Positions 39,591-54,500 are shown, numbered from the stretch's first letter. The stretch: 64,000 bases of DNA from Larix kaempferi (GCA_027924585.1 BSBM01000809.1:3179001-3243000), one strand, 5' to 3'. Made by a program: numbers and translations. Notes: generated from the letters alone by a model not told the origin.

Positions 39591-42500
39591 TATACATACA
39601 TACATGTATGTATGTATGTATGTAGTAATCTTCTATCAATTAGTAATAAACAAGGACTATCAAGGACTGCCTATTACATTTGGTGATGTTATCACATCCA
39701 TGTTAGCTAGAGCTACCATGCTGCAGATTGTGTGGTTGGGGACCATACTACATTTCTTTTTTCCAGACAAGAGATCAGATGCCTACAGAGGAAGCATTCA
39801 TTGTATTCAGATTGCCCCGAGCAGAGATATCAGAGGGGACAGATTGTTTTGTATTGGTCCAAAGCATAGTACAGAGCAGTGACCACAGGGTCACCCTTCC
39901 TTGTCGAGCTTTGCATGATCCCATTGAGAGAGTTACTTAGCCATATTGTGATGAGAGTACTACAGAGTATTGTTGGTTTGCCACTTATTGCCCGGATTCA
40001 GCAGAGATCTAGTTCCAGAGTCAACTTCAGCAACAGGTATATGGTATGGCAGGTATAGCACTTTATGGTTTATTGCTCATGTTGTTGTTTAGACTTGTTT
40101 ATTTATGATAGTACACGGACTTGGCGTATGATGTTTGATGTGGTGATCTCGGTTTTTCATTATGATGTGTATGGCCCTTGGTGATGTCAGTCCACCCCTT
40201 TCTAGTAGACTCATGTATATGCACGCTGGTTCCTACCCCACTATCGATATAGACTTGGCCATTTCATCTTCCTTGGAAGCTAACCTTGGATCCACTTGTC
40301 ACTTCCTTCCACCCATCGGACTCATTCATGTTGGTTTTTCCCGACTTGGACCTTGATTTGTGGCCTTAAGGATCCCCTTCCCCATTGACCTCTGAGTATG
40401 CCATGATTCCTTGTCTCTTGTGCCTCGGCTCTTTTGTGTGTGAGATTCATTCTCAAACCTGGGATTTGCTCTTGTCGGTTGCCCCCGATGTTTCAATGCA
40501 GTATAGGATTGTGTAGACTCACCGGGTGTTCCCCATTGGTCATCGAAGCATGTACACTTGCCCCCATTACTTTGCAGTATGAGCGCCTTGTTATATCTTA
40601 TGAGATATGTATGTAGCCCAAAAAGGGCCATGAAATGTAATGAAGCCAAAAAGGCTATGTGAAATGTAAAATCAAGCCAAAAAGGCTAAGTATGAAAGTC
40701 AAATGTAAAGTCCAAGTAATGTGGTTTTAAACACACACGGACACAGGTCAGCCATATGTATCAAAGCACTATAGTGGTTATTTCCTCACCTAGTCCTGCG
40801 GGGCAAGGAGGTGAGATGGAGTAAGGGACAGCTATGCGAATTGTCCCCTAGAGTCTTGTTACCAACTTTTTGTACCATAGCTGAATTTCTCGTGAGCCGC
40901 CAGTTCCACGAACATGATTCATGTTCATCGTCAATGTTCAGAAGTTCAGAAGTCATTTTCAGGGCATTTTTGCCCCATTTGTAATAACTGCATGTTCATA
41001 CCCCCATGGGGAAAATGTAAAAGTTGGTCTAAACGGGGTCCTTTTATAAAAGACTCGGCTATCCGTAGGTTTAGCCATTTGGGGGATACTCTAGAGTGTT
41101 TTTTCCTTAGGAATTATGCGCTACTCATCAGTGGCGTATAATCCCTGAGTTTTTCACTCAACCCTCCAAAGCTGGAGTATTTCCCATGGTGGTCAAAACC
41201 TAAGGTGGTTATTAGAGTCTTGTGTCTAGGATTTTTTACGTGTTAGCCACATCGATTGAGTCGTATAAACATGCACTAGGTCCCCTAGGAGTTTCGTTCC
41301 ATTCCGACAAAAAATATTTTTTCATAAAATTAGACCATTTTTTAATGGTTTAATTAAAAAATTTCAAAAAATGATAAAAACCTCATCCGGAGGCGGAATT
41401 AGGCGTGGGGATGATCGTTTTGACGCTCAGAGCGTCCTCTTTACCCTAGCGCCAACTTTTCTAAGGTTTCGGGTGATTACATTGTCTCTGGGAGCAGTTT
41501 TCATCATTTTGGCATTTAGTGGCCATAAAATGACAAAAACACATAAAGGACAAAATTCAAATAAGTCAAAAATTGAATTTTTTAACCATGGAAAAGGTTG
41601 GGTTATATTTTTATGATGTGTACGACCCACTTAAAAGATTAAAGGCACATGCTAAATAAAAGTTTGGGTAAAAACTTTGAAAATCTCAATTTATGAAAGC
41701 GTGGTCCCCTCCTCCTTCACGTTGGTAGCCTACATCAATTCGCATGGGTGGTGGACCAAAGGTTAATGGAGTATGACCATGTTTTAAAGATAAAGCATAA
41801 ACCAATTAAAACATTGGATAAATGAGTGACGTGAGCATGAGAAGCGTGGTCATCTTCACGTGGGTTTGGCCGTACGGTTCCTTCATGGCTCACGATTTGG
41901 CTATGTGGCAGGTTTTAGATGGTTTGGTGATTGTGTGGTGGGCGCCTTCCTAAGTTTGTGCAACTACATGGCATTGGCTTCTTCTAGAACTCGTGGTAGC
42001 ATTCAATGTAAACTATATGTGATCTCCACCATATCCTCACGCCATCTTCATGCTAGCTCACGTCTATCTTCATTGGAGCTCGCATCTTACACATGGCAAT
42101 TGTTTGTTGGATGGTGAAGCTTCCAAGAGTGGGATGGGGGGCGCCTTGCCTAGGTGGAGGCCACCTCCCCACCCTAACTCATTGCAAACTCAAGCTATAT
42201 GGTTGTTTATTGCTCCAAGCCAAGTTTCGATTGGTTTGTGATTGAAATTTGAAATTTTGTTAGGTGTTATTGGCTCCCTTAGATGCCAATTCGAATTTGG
42301 GCTATGAGCTCTTGTATTTTGTTATAAAAGAGAGGTATTCCTCCTCTCTTATGATGGATTCTTAAAGCACCAAAACTCTGGAGAAATTTGTAATTTGTTT
42401 GAATATTGGAATAAAGTGAGACTTTGGAGGTCAAAGTGGAAGCTCTTGATGTGCCATGCTTCATCTTGTATGAGGTGATATCATGTTTTGTCTATATACT

Positions 42501-45500
42501 TTGGATTCTTAAGCATTTGATTTTATGATTTAGAGGGCTAACAATCTAGCACAAACATTATAGATCTATGCTTTTCTCTTAAGTGTGTGGCTTTTCAGGT
42601 ATTATTCCGAGTGCAAGGGTTCTTGTTTGGTAATATCTTCATTCCACAAAGCTATCAAAGAGGTCTTGCTTTGACAAGTTAAGAAACTAGGAGTTATTTG
42701 TGTTTCGTTCCATCAAATTTCCTCAACAAAAATTCCATTCAACTTATTGAAAACCTTGGTTCAATAGCTTCTATCTTCCAGCTCTCATTTTTCTCCTTGA
42801 AATATTTGCCCTCACCTTGCTAAGCCTTCTTCTTATAGCCATCCCTATCCTCTTCTCCTTTTCGTTTCCCCATTCCCTTATCATTTCCTCCTACTATCCG
42901 CTGCCCATTTAGTTGACAGTCAGCTGCCTTTTAAGTCACTGTTTTGATCACTTCTCATTCACTATACCGGTCTGATTTTTGGTACCATCTCCCAGCTCTG
43001 ATTTTTGTCTTTCTTGTGCTCACCTTAGGCCCTTTCCTTCCCTGTTCACTGTCTGAAATAAGTGACCAGCAAGCTCACTCTCTGTTGCCCCGGAAAACAC
43101 AGTCTTCTTCCTCTATCTATCTGCCCCATTTCCCTCCTTTCATCCATATCCTTTGGTACCTTAAAAAATACCTTAAAAAACACAAAATTCTGTTAAGTAA
43201 CAGTTGGTAGTTGTTAGGTTTCTTTCCATTGCTGGTAATTACATCCTTTTTTTTTTTTGAAGAGTAAACAGTTGCATTCAGATCTCATATAAAAGGAAAA
43301 GGTTAATACATAGGCATTGTTTCAGTCTCATACTTAGCATTGTCTTAGTTAGGATCCAGTCCTGTTACACCTCATTGCTAATTTCAATTACTACATAGGT
43401 TTCATCTTTGAATTTAGACTCGCATTGTTAGTCAAATTTTATAGTTCATTTTATATCTTGTTATTTGGTTGGCTGCCTTTATAAACCATGGTTGACTGTC
43501 CTAACTTATGATTGGCTGCCATACGAACTATTAGAGGACTGTTTTTATTAACTTATGTTGGCTGCCATATAGCATGTTAGAGGACTGTTAGCTGCCCATT
43601 TTAAACTGTTAAAAGACTATCATAAATATTGTTGGCTGCCACGTTGAAACCTTGGTGGACTGTTTGGGTCATAAGGTGCATTTACATTGGCTGCCAATTA
43701 AGTATCAACAATTGTGACTGTCCTTAAATCTGGTAGTTGCTATATTGAACATTGTTAGGCACTGGTTGGTGGTCATTTCTCACACTTTGAGAAATAGTTA
43801 GTTAGCTACCTTTGCATTATAGATCTCATTGAAAAGGGTAAAAAACTTGCATTGTCTTTGAAGTACTTAGCCATTTACAATTTTAGGATCTAGTCTCTTT
43901 GTTATCATAGTTAGTCTTACTTCTACTTTGTTGCTAGTTTGGATCTTGCACTTGGGAATTTGGTAGCTTATGCTAAAACTCATTTAAAAATTCAATAAAC
44001 CTGTATCTCCTTAGTTTTGTTTGATTTATAGATCTAAGGTAATCTCAAATTTGTTTTGGTTATCTAACATCTAATGGGTATTTGAGTTGCTCATTTGTGA
44101 TAGATCTTTCCTTGGGAAGGAAGAACTTTGAGAAGATTTGAAGCAAATAGAAGAGAGGAGCTTCTAGTACAAGAAGCTATTAAGAAGACAAAAGAGACGA
44201 TCCAAACCAAAGGACTAGCATTTATCCTTTTGTAGTAGCTCTTAGAAGCTGGTTTCAAGTATTTTTGCAAGTTACATCTCTCAAAGTCCTTTAAAGGGTT
44301 GGAAACCCAAGGCATTTGTAACCGCTTAATAAAAAGTCTCAAGTGGAGGGGGTCTCCACTTTTTGGGTCTTCTTCCCCATTTGGGGAAGAGTATTGGGTC
44401 TTGTGGTTGGTTTTAGCCTAAATTTACATTTTCATGCTCTTAGTTTAAATTTTGCTTCAAGTAAGTCATCTTGACTATATTCCATATTTTACTTACCCCC
44501 ATGCTTTCCCGAGTAGGGTCTTGAACCTGAAAGAGATTCTTGGGTAGTTTAGTTTAATTTTTATTTTTATCTTGCTTCTCTTCCAATCCTTGACCAGAGA
44601 ATAGCTAACTTTGGGATCGTATCCCAAAGGCCACATAGTCTTGTGGTAGCTTCTCGCTCCCCCATCAACTTCTTGTGGACATCCAGCTAGCTGGAAGGTT
44701 TCCAAGATTGGTGGCTTCTAGTGGTTGGTCTTGTTCGGAGATCAATCCCACCTAGTAGTTTAGAATTTGTGTGGTAGAACACTAGATTTCTTTATCTTAC
44801 AAGCATTATTGTTAGTAGTATTTTTTATCTTGTCGATCATTATTATTGTTCAAATCTGTTTCAAGTTAAATATACTGCTGTCACATTTTTGTTTCTTAAA
44901 ATAAACCAAAGTCTCTTGAACTTGGCCAAATCCAAGTCAAGAGCACCCTCTGTCGGAGGGCATTTTAGTTTCTTGCATTTCCCTGCATTAGGCATCGTTA
45001 ATCTAGCAAGTCTCTTGAACTGCGGTCATAAGATCGAGTCAAGAGCGCTCTCTGTCGGAGAGTTGAACAGGGCTTTCTAATAATAAAAACTTTCCACTCA
45101 CACACCCCTAATTAATTTATCTTGGTTTGTCCTACACCCGTATGCTCTGCCAACCGGAAACGGTTGGGCTAGTACTCAGAAAGGTGGAAGACTTGATAAT
45201 AACGATCTATAAATTTAACTAAAATTTTTACCCACAACCTCAACCAAGGCAAAATACTGTTCTTCCCGCGAGGGGTGGCGCCGGATTCCCACTGTCAGAC
45301 TCAGGGGCGGTTCAAACATTGGACACCAATCCTTATCGAATCTGGGTGCTTCCGACATGTCATTCAGGGTTGCCAGTATCTTTCTTGGGTAGGGTTCTAC
45401 CATCTCTTTGAACATCCTTGGTTTTAGCCCTAATAATCAAGACAATTAAAATTTTGAATTTACCAAGATAAGCTGCATAACGTTCTCACGAATTTTCCAT

Positions 45501-48500
45501 TTCAAGCACTTGTGTCAAATTTACAATCACTTTCATTTTTCTGACTCCACAAGGCACTGGTCCTTCATTATATATTTTGCTTGCTTAAGTAAAAACATTG
45601 GAGTATTTGCTTATATTTACGTGAAGTGATTTGTTTACTGCCCAAGTGTATCTTTCATCTTATATTTGCAACGTGGATTGCGTTGTCTTGTCATATATTA
45701 AATTTTCATAATTGTCTCTCATTTATAAACTCCTAAAAAACACCCATCCGCATCACTACATCAAAAAACACTATAAAAACAAGAGCCTTAGTGAAACTCT
45801 CCTTTAGGGACTACCCCCCTTGGCTTCGTTAGGAGTTTGCCTAAACGGAGGAGCTAGGATACAGGTGACAGCACCTGGCTCATTGCTTGCCCCCAAGGCC
45901 ACACCTCTCCCCACTTTCCAGTGAGGGAGACAGCTTTTAAAAAGGTTTCTGCTGCTGGTGTGCAGTTTGGCGGACAACAAGTCTCAAGTTACGGTTTGTC
46001 GAACACCCAGTCATGGCGGCTCTAGAAAATATCCTCACAGAGTCTTCTGAAGGCACGGATGTGAGTTGCAAGGTGCATGTTAGATGATCAGTGGTGGTTT
46101 CCCTGCACTATACCCATTTGTGAGGCACCGCCCTTCCCTATGTATTATCATGGTATGCTTATGTCAGTGGGTCCTGCCTTCCCCGTTTATCCGAAGGGTC
46201 ACATGGTCTTGGTCCTCGTCTTCCCGTATCCTTCACCTTGTTTATCCACCTCACCCAAAGTTAGCTAAGTGGTCAAGTCTATAAGTTGTGCATAGCAGTT
46301 TTGAGTCTTTGTTGGAGGTGGTGGGCCCACCTCACCCGGGGCCTATTTTTATTGAGATATTATTTGTTTTGATCACCATATCGGCATTATATGTTTTGAG
46401 TAATGTACTAACATAAATAAGGAAGCCTTGACGCTTCATGTTGCATGCAGATTTTCATCCATTGCCATTTTGACCAGATTTGACTTGGTCAAACTAAGTT
46501 GACTAGGCCAAAAATGGACCCGAAAAAAAGTTGCGATCAAGATTTCGATTTTGGTCATTTATTATGTCTTGGGGTCCCATATGTGCCTCCAAGTGTCAGA
46601 ATCAGAAAAGGTTGAAGCGTTGATGAGATTTTTAATTATTATGGGTCACCAGGGACCTATTTTAATTAAAAATCTTGGATTTTGGGCAAACAGTGCCCCT
46701 AATTGATGGATCAAGGTCGTTCAAGTGACCATGTCTACTATATTTGGGGTCTACGATTGCATTGCAACAGACGGTTCATCAATCCGGGCAATATAAGTGG
46801 GTCAAAATCCCAAATTAAATATTCAGCAATAAATTAAATATGGAAAATCAAATATGGCAAAAGTAACTATTGAAATGGTAAGTGCAAAGGTTGGCTAAGG
46901 TAAGGGGGTCTCCTAAGGTAAATTTTGCTATGTTTGGACATTCATTTTATGTTGTGGGGCCCTCAGTTTTGCCCAGCCCAACACATGGGGCGATTTTGCC
47001 CATAGAGGGGCATTTTTGACTTAGCAAAACTTCATATTTTGGGGTTTTTATGTATTGAGACTATGGCTGAGTGGTATGGGGGGCTAAAACAGCCCATAGA
47101 CACCCCCCAACCACCTATTGTACATGTTTTATGGGCCCCACGAAGGGCCCCATCCTCCACATGGGCGCTAGAGGGCAATTCGCCCCCCCTCACTAGATTG
47201 CATCTCCACCATTCGATTGGGTTTGGGGAGAGTTGATCCCAGCCATCGAATTTGGAGGGAGTTAGGTTTGAGTGTGAGCATTCTCTACTTAAGAGAGGAG
47301 CTCTCTCATTTGTAGCTCTCTTGGGCATTTTTTTGTGAATGCTTGGACTGAATAGAGAAGATTCTTGGAGAGTTCTTGAGACATTGTTTGTTTGGATGAG
47401 CATTGTTGTGACTGATAGCTATTTGCTTATGTATTGTTGAGTTTATCTAGTCTATTTCCCATCATACATAGCTGAAACGAATTGCAGGTTGAGAGACCAC
47501 TTGAGGGAGGGCGCAATTTTTGGAGTGGGAGCTCCACACTTGTGTTTTTCTTCAAGGATTTAACAAGGGAGTTGAATTTACCAATTGTCTTTCAATTTCT
47601 TAATCATTTGTCTTTCATTTTGCTGTGCAAACTATCTATTTGCTTTAGATTTCTGATTTTCCATTTGTGTGGCAGGTAGCAAGGGCGCACTTGGTCTTTT
47701 GGCTGGCCCAAACGCTTAAGGAAAGCGTTGGTTGCTCATCACTTGAATTTGGCAAGTAGTCTTCATGCAATATTCAACCATTCATCATTGTTTCAAGTAC
47801 TTCTCTCATGCTTAATTCTCCATTTAGATTTATGATGTGTTTGGTGAGCTGAAATTGCATAAAAAACCAAGGGAAAATTAAAATCTTAAAAACTCACCCT
47901 TAAAACTTGTTTTTCTTTTTAAACCCGCTTCTGAAATAATGTTAAATGCTTATATCCAAAGTTTCAGTTTAATTCGACTCCATTTACCCTTAGAACTAGC
48001 ACTGGCCCATTTGGCAATTTCGCCCTCCTTGGGCGTTTTTCCCTAGCTGTCTAGCTGGGTCATTTTGGGGTTGTGGGTAGTTTTGATTTGGGTTTAAATT
48101 GTCATTTTATCATTAGAAATCAAACTATCATCTGCTAGAAGTGTCTTAAAACGTTAATTTGTCGCTGCCCTAGGTCCACTAAGTCACTGTTTAACCCTAT
48201 TCCTTGGGCAGAATCGCTTCATCTCTTCACTTCTAGTTTAATTTGCATCCTTAAGTAATTTCCAGCCACATAATTACTGATCTAATTCATTAATCTCATC
48301 ATACTTAAGCGCTGGTTGCATTCTATATCACTCTCATTTTACCAATTGTGTCTAGTCGTTGGCTGAAATCAAGCTTACGGTCTTCTCAACACTCATCTCT
48401 TGTTTTTATTTGTTTATATTTTGGGATTTGGGTGTCATTTTTGTCTCTCAACCATCACTGGTTGAGCGGGGTCTCCCCCCTGACTTGGCTACTTGCCTTG

Positions 48501-51500
48501 TCTGAAGCGACAAATGCCTCGTCTGGTGTGACGACCATTCTCTGAACGGTGGACTTGGTGTTTGCAGGTGTCACCTACCTTGTTGCTTGCCCTCTACCAT
48601 CCCGGATGGGATATCTTTAGTAGCAGCTAGAGCTAGTGTGATAACAAGTATCAAAGTCAAGTCATTGTGGTTACATTTAACAACCTACATTCCATCCACA
48701 GACTTAGCGTTTTCAACTGCCGCCAACTAATAAACCAATCATCTAAGCAAGGTACAACAGCCATCGTACTAGTACAACTATAGATTTCCATATAGTCGTC
48801 AATTCACTAGTTTATATCACCATATAGCTCAATACCTCTGCTATGGCCTGAATAATCAACTGTACAGTTGTTGTATGACTAATCAAACCATACTAGCCAC
48901 ATTCAGTCGTTTGTACTTCCATACACCACCACATCAACCAATTTCATGCTTGATGTGTCATACACTACCATCATCTGCAATCTGTAGTTCTACTGACACA
49001 AACCCATACATGCATTAATGTTATCAGTAGTTGTTTTTATTTCATAGTCATACATCCTTCCCTAAAGCAGTGACCAATGAAATCATTGTTAATATAGCTA
49101 TCATATATTGACTCCTTTGTTCTAGAGCCACTTATTACGGTATCTTAGAAGTACATGTACTGTTCCATTTGATTCGATTACTTTTCGGGTGTTGGATGAT
49201 CATCCTCATGTGTTACTAATCTCTTTCATGATTGAGTTTTCTAGTGGGTGTTTTTTGGTAGATGAATGTAAATTCTAGAGTTCTTATCCACTCTCTTCCA
49301 AAGTGTTTATCCCCATATGGAGCCAGTTGTTACATCATGATTTTCACATGATCATCCAATTCATACCGCTATGGTTAATGATGTGATTCAAAATTTCAAA
49401 TAAACTATCTATAGATGTCATGATCTCGATACACAGGGGTCATTTATGGATGCACACATCTTCCCTGGCACTACCCTCATGGTAAGTCTCACTAGTCACA
49501 ATGATGACCAGGTAGCTATCAACTATCTCGCCTCTAGGGAATAGTTGTGTGGTGTTTTGTAGGAGGATGGATAGTGCAAAGTCATTGGTATAGACCCCTT
49601 TGAGTTCGCAGCATGTCAGTTGTGGATTGGTGTAGCACTACAAGAGTTTTCGATGATGATCCACCATTGGGTGTTTGTGGGTGAGGGTGTCCTAGTTACA
49701 CCCGTCCTAGTTACACCCTAGATGATGTGCACGTCAGATCAGGTGATACCATGGAATTATTGATTCATTTGTTATCATTGGTTATACATATATGTGGTCA
49801 GATGTTAGTGTTGTGATTTTTCATAATGGATTTTCTAGTTTACAGCATGGATATGGGTGTATGATGAGATTGGAGACTATTGAGCTAGAGCGCTTTATTG
49901 ATTAGAGGCATAATCCATGTATCACTCATGTTCCAATATGATTTATCACCTTTTTCCAGTGGAGTGCTCTATGGTTTTATGTATTATTAATGAACAATGG
50001 TGATTAACCTAGATTTTGACCCCTTCTCGCACACTTGGATACATTTTATTGCTAATGCACTAGGAGGAATGTATCTTTGTCCCCTTTGGATGTATTCATG
50101 AAGTTGACACATCCTAAATGGTGAAGAGCACTTGGCTTGTTGCCATCCTATGATGATTTATTCATCCCATTATGCAAATTATTGGGGGTCGCCCTATTGG
50201 TTCATGGAAGTAGTTGAAGTTTGGCACAAACAATCATGCAAGAAATATAGTTGTTCGAGGTTGAGTTGCTCACTCTCATGCCTTGGAAAGATCACTTCAA
50301 GAACATTTAAGTTATCCTAGCCCACATGTGCCACATGTGGGACCCTTTTTGAGGAGGGCGCATCACTTGGAAATGGAAAAAAGCATGGTTCACTGTTGTT
50401 CCATTAGAGACTGCTCTTGTCTAAAGTGTGCTACATTGCTTACTCAACACTTTGGCATATTTATGATGGTCAAATCTTAGAGGGTGTTACAGCTTGGACC
50501 TTTTCCCTCTTCTTCCTACAGGAGCACACCATGGAGATAATTATTAAAAAAGCGTAATTTTATTGTATTTCTTGGAGGGCAATCAAGGCAGATCACTTCT
50601 TTATTGTTTCTTGACCACTTTAACATGGTCTCCACCAAAGGATCAAGGAGGGCATTGGAGTTCTAGGAGCCTTATTCCTCACTTGAAGGGGGGCGCGTAC
50701 ATGTGGATAAACCACTTTTCATATTTTATTATTTGTTGAGCTAGTCTATCTAGGAGGTTAGATAAGTAATATTAGTTTATGCCAGAAGAAGGAAGAGTCG
50801 TTTTAGAGCCCGAGGCTATCATTGATATCAGGGAGAGGAGACTACTGTTATCACACAACTTGTAGTTGCCCCTAGAGGTATCCCATCCGGGACGGTAGAG
50901 GAGCTAGGCAGCTAAAGAGGTGACCCAAGAGATGCCACGGTTCCCAATGCAGGTGGGAGTCACGTCAACCGAGGCACTCTTCGCTTTAGGTCAAAGTAAT
51001 AACTAGACCAAGGGGGAGACCCTATACCCCAATCATAGTTGATTGGACCCAAACAAAGGTTTCTAAGTGTAGGTAAGTAATGAGTTACGGAAACCAATGC
51101 AAGGCTAAGTGGACCTAAGGTTTAAGGTATGGTTGAGGGAAGTATAAGAGATTATTAACGTTTCAACCTATGCATGATCTAGGCCACATGATGGGGTATG
51201 ATGACAAAGTATAGTACCATGTGTTTACACAAGTGGGTCTAGTTTTCTTGGGAAGTGTGAAGTGATTCTAGGTAGGCCCACAAGGTGAAGTTAGATGTGA
51301 GGTAGGTACTATAGGTTATATGTAGACTAGATCTATGAGTTGAAGTTGATTTCAAGGATACCCATGTGCTAGATCTAGGATTTGACACTAATCCCAAGGA
51401 GTGCGACTTGCTTGGTGATGGACTAGTGCCTTGTTAAGTGGGCTAATGGGGTCAAAAAGTGTGTCAAATTATAGATCGGGACACCTAGAAGCCAAGTCAA

Positions 51501-54500
51501 GTGGATTGGATGAGATCCAATGGTTGGATCTTACTAGATCTAGGTTTTTAAAAGATGACCAAAAGTGGACCACAATCCCTTAAAACAAGGAATGCAATCC
51601 CCAAGGCGGATCTTGACAAAAGGACAGTATAGACCTAGGTTTCAAGGCATGGGCATTCCAAATCCACGAAAATCTCCAACACCCACTTGCTAGAAGTGGA
51701 CCAACTCAAAAAATCAAGGGGGTACGATTTGCTCAAGGAGGGTCCAAAAATGGGTTTTGGTGGACCAAATCAAGTCCAATGGCCACCAAAATGTAGATCC
51801 GGGATGTTAGTACTCCGATCTATGTTCCTTCAAAGTTTCAAGTGAATCCAATGGCTAGATCTTAGTAGATCTAAGTTTTAAGATGCCAAGAAGGTCAAAA
51901 GGGGGTTTCAACCCCTTAAAACATGGAGAGATGTCCACAAGGTAGTTTTCACCAAAGTAAAGATATGGGTATAGGTTATCAAATGTCTAGATGTCAAATC
52001 AAGTGGGATCTCACCTACCCATGTGCTAGATCTAACCCAACAAGCTTCTCTTAGGAAAATCGATTTAGGTTCAAGAAGGCTTTTTGCATTGAAAAGTGTG
52101 TCAATTTTTAGCCAATCACCACCAAACTATAGATCCAACTAGGGGTGGATCCTATAGAGGTGGGTTTTTAATATCTTTTCAATTGCAAGGCTAGATCTAA
52201 GTAGATCTAAGAAATACCAAAATTGGGGTTTTGATTTAATTAGGGTTTTATGACCAATGAAGATAGAATGGATGAAAGAGGCACATACCTTGTAGATCTT
52301 ACCTCAATTGCTTATGGCCACCTTGCAAGTTGATAGCATTCTCCTATGTGTATATTCAAGAGTGAGATCCAAGTGCTCCAACCAAATCGCCCTTCTCCAA
52401 GATAGCCAAATCGTCCTCCTCCTACAAGACAAGATCAAAGAAACAAGTCAAGCAAGATGATTATGAAAATGGTAGAAAGATGTAATAGAAAGCATCAACT
52501 ATGTCACAAAGATACAATAATGATACTCCCTGTCACAAGATCAACCCAAAAGAGAATATGTGGATCCCTCCAACAATAACCCTCATGAAGTCGCCCTCCT
52601 CTCTCCAATTCGACTTTCCTGTCAAAAGGTTAGCCAAAGCACCAAAATCCACAATGATACATAGAAGAGATACTGTATATTCAATATGCAAGAGAATCCA
52701 CAATGCAAGAGAGATGTGCTCCACAAAAAATCTTCTATTCCAATATTCTAGAGCTCCAAAGGTGAGCTTTACAATGGGGGGTCTCCTCCTTATATAGGAT
52801 AATAAAGACCAAAACCCTATACCACTCTACAATACTACATCAAATGAGTGGTTGAGATTATAAGATCTCATCATACAATCAATGGCTAAGATGACCCATA
52901 ACAATATATCACATGGATCACTCAACATAACAATAGCGCCCTCACTAAATGGTACAATGGAGGGTGACGTCATCCCACTAGAGGGGTAAAAAGTACAATA
53001 ATCCACCTCATGATGACTAGGACATAATAAAATAAGCTCATGGTGGGGCTAGGAGGCATCAATCCTTACTAGCTCATCCCCAAGGCACAATAAAATAATA
53101 AAATATATCCAATATAATAAAAATGATCAAAACTGTCCTCAGAATCCATGACAGTCAAGCAGTAAATGTCCTCCTGTGATCAATCCGGGCATACCCACAT
53201 GGTGAAAACTGACTGGAAGATAGTGATGCCATCCTGGAAGACCTCTGTGAAGACCAAATGCCAAAACCTTGCCTCAATTGCCCAAATCGATTTCCTCAGT
53301 GACCATTTTATCCCATTTTTTAACTGCCTCGGGAACTGTGAAAGTGCCAAAACTGCCTCCTAGGGTGCTAGCGCTGTCCATCTGAGCCCACCAGGCTCTC
53401 CGGGAGGGGGGATAAATGGTAATAACAAGTGGCTGGACCACCCCCTCCATCATCAGCGCCCTAGGTGAACTGGCCTCTCGGGGCCCCTGCTGCTCAGGCT
53501 GGGAAATCAGCCCCAAATCTGATCAACAAGTGTAAAACTGCATCAATCACTGTCAGAAGTGCCCGGAACTGAAAGATAAGTGTCTCAATGGATCCAGAAG
53601 ACCCAAATCCACTAGGAATGAGTACTCATACACCCTGGGTTGCCCTAATGGGCCAGCTGTAGGGTCCACCATATATGGACAATGTATAACCTGCTGATCT
53701 GAAATAATAATAAACCTGCTGAACTGGATCAGACATCATCTGCATCATATGTCCATCATATGATATCATCATCAAACATGTGGGACCATAAATCATCATC
53801 AATAATCATCCATACATGGTCCACATCATCACGGATCCCAAGAATATATAATCAAGGATAAATCACATCAGTAGACTAAGACAATGTTTCTCTAATCACT
53901 TCCACAGCTAAGCTCAAAGTATAAATTCCATTCAGTGGCATTAATCAAGTTAACATATTCCGTGGTTATATAAAATTACTTGCACAATAGTTCAAATGAC
54001 AAACTCACCCATTGGACATGGTCAAACTGCTAGTGAAGGATGAAGGCTAGGAGCAAGGTTGGCCCAAGGGTTTGACTTGTCTAAATTAACTCAAAAATAC
54101 TTTGGACTGGGAGAAGGGGGAAGCTACAAACTCTGTGCTGGACAAAAAGAACACGGGGGATGGCTGTGTCTCTCAAATGGATAAGTTGTTTAGAGAGTGC
54201 TTATTCAACTTAGGCATCATGTCTACATCAAGTTGATCCAGGTTCATTAGGATCATTCCATTTTATTCCATGGCCTTTTTGGCCTACATAACCCTTCGGA
54301 TTTCAGATGTGCTAAGAAGCACAACTAGTTGCAGCTTGCATCCAGGGCATGTTTTTCACATATTTATAAGGTCAGCAATTGTTTAGATATAACTTTTAAG
54401 AACCATTGCTTTTTGGACCTTTCTTATACTCTTCGAGGAGTATTTTTAGCTTTTCATTGCTCTTGCCCTTTTTTGTTTCCATGGGCGAATTTTTTTAGTT

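Noticed and set aside
45276-45284. TGGCGCCGG as a Ty3/gypsy (Tat/Athila) primer-binding site
   Set aside because: Only the first part fits the expected site, and no LTR end in CA precedes it.
45861-45872. GGATACA followed by GGTGA as the 3' end and TSD of giant LTR E (left flank GGTGA)
   Set aside because: The GGTGACA word is a conserved part of a block also present at 8.49 and 27.27 kb, so the match to the flank of E is coincidental.
47032-47403. 123-codon minus-strand ORF
   Set aside because: It runs antisense across the promoter region of giant LTR B, with no motif. Best explained as LTR sequence.
39687-48646. LTR E and LTR B as the two LTRs of one full-length element
   Set aside because: E and B differ in internal spacing and sequence, the flank before E (GGTGA) does not match that after B (AGTAT), and no pol lies between.
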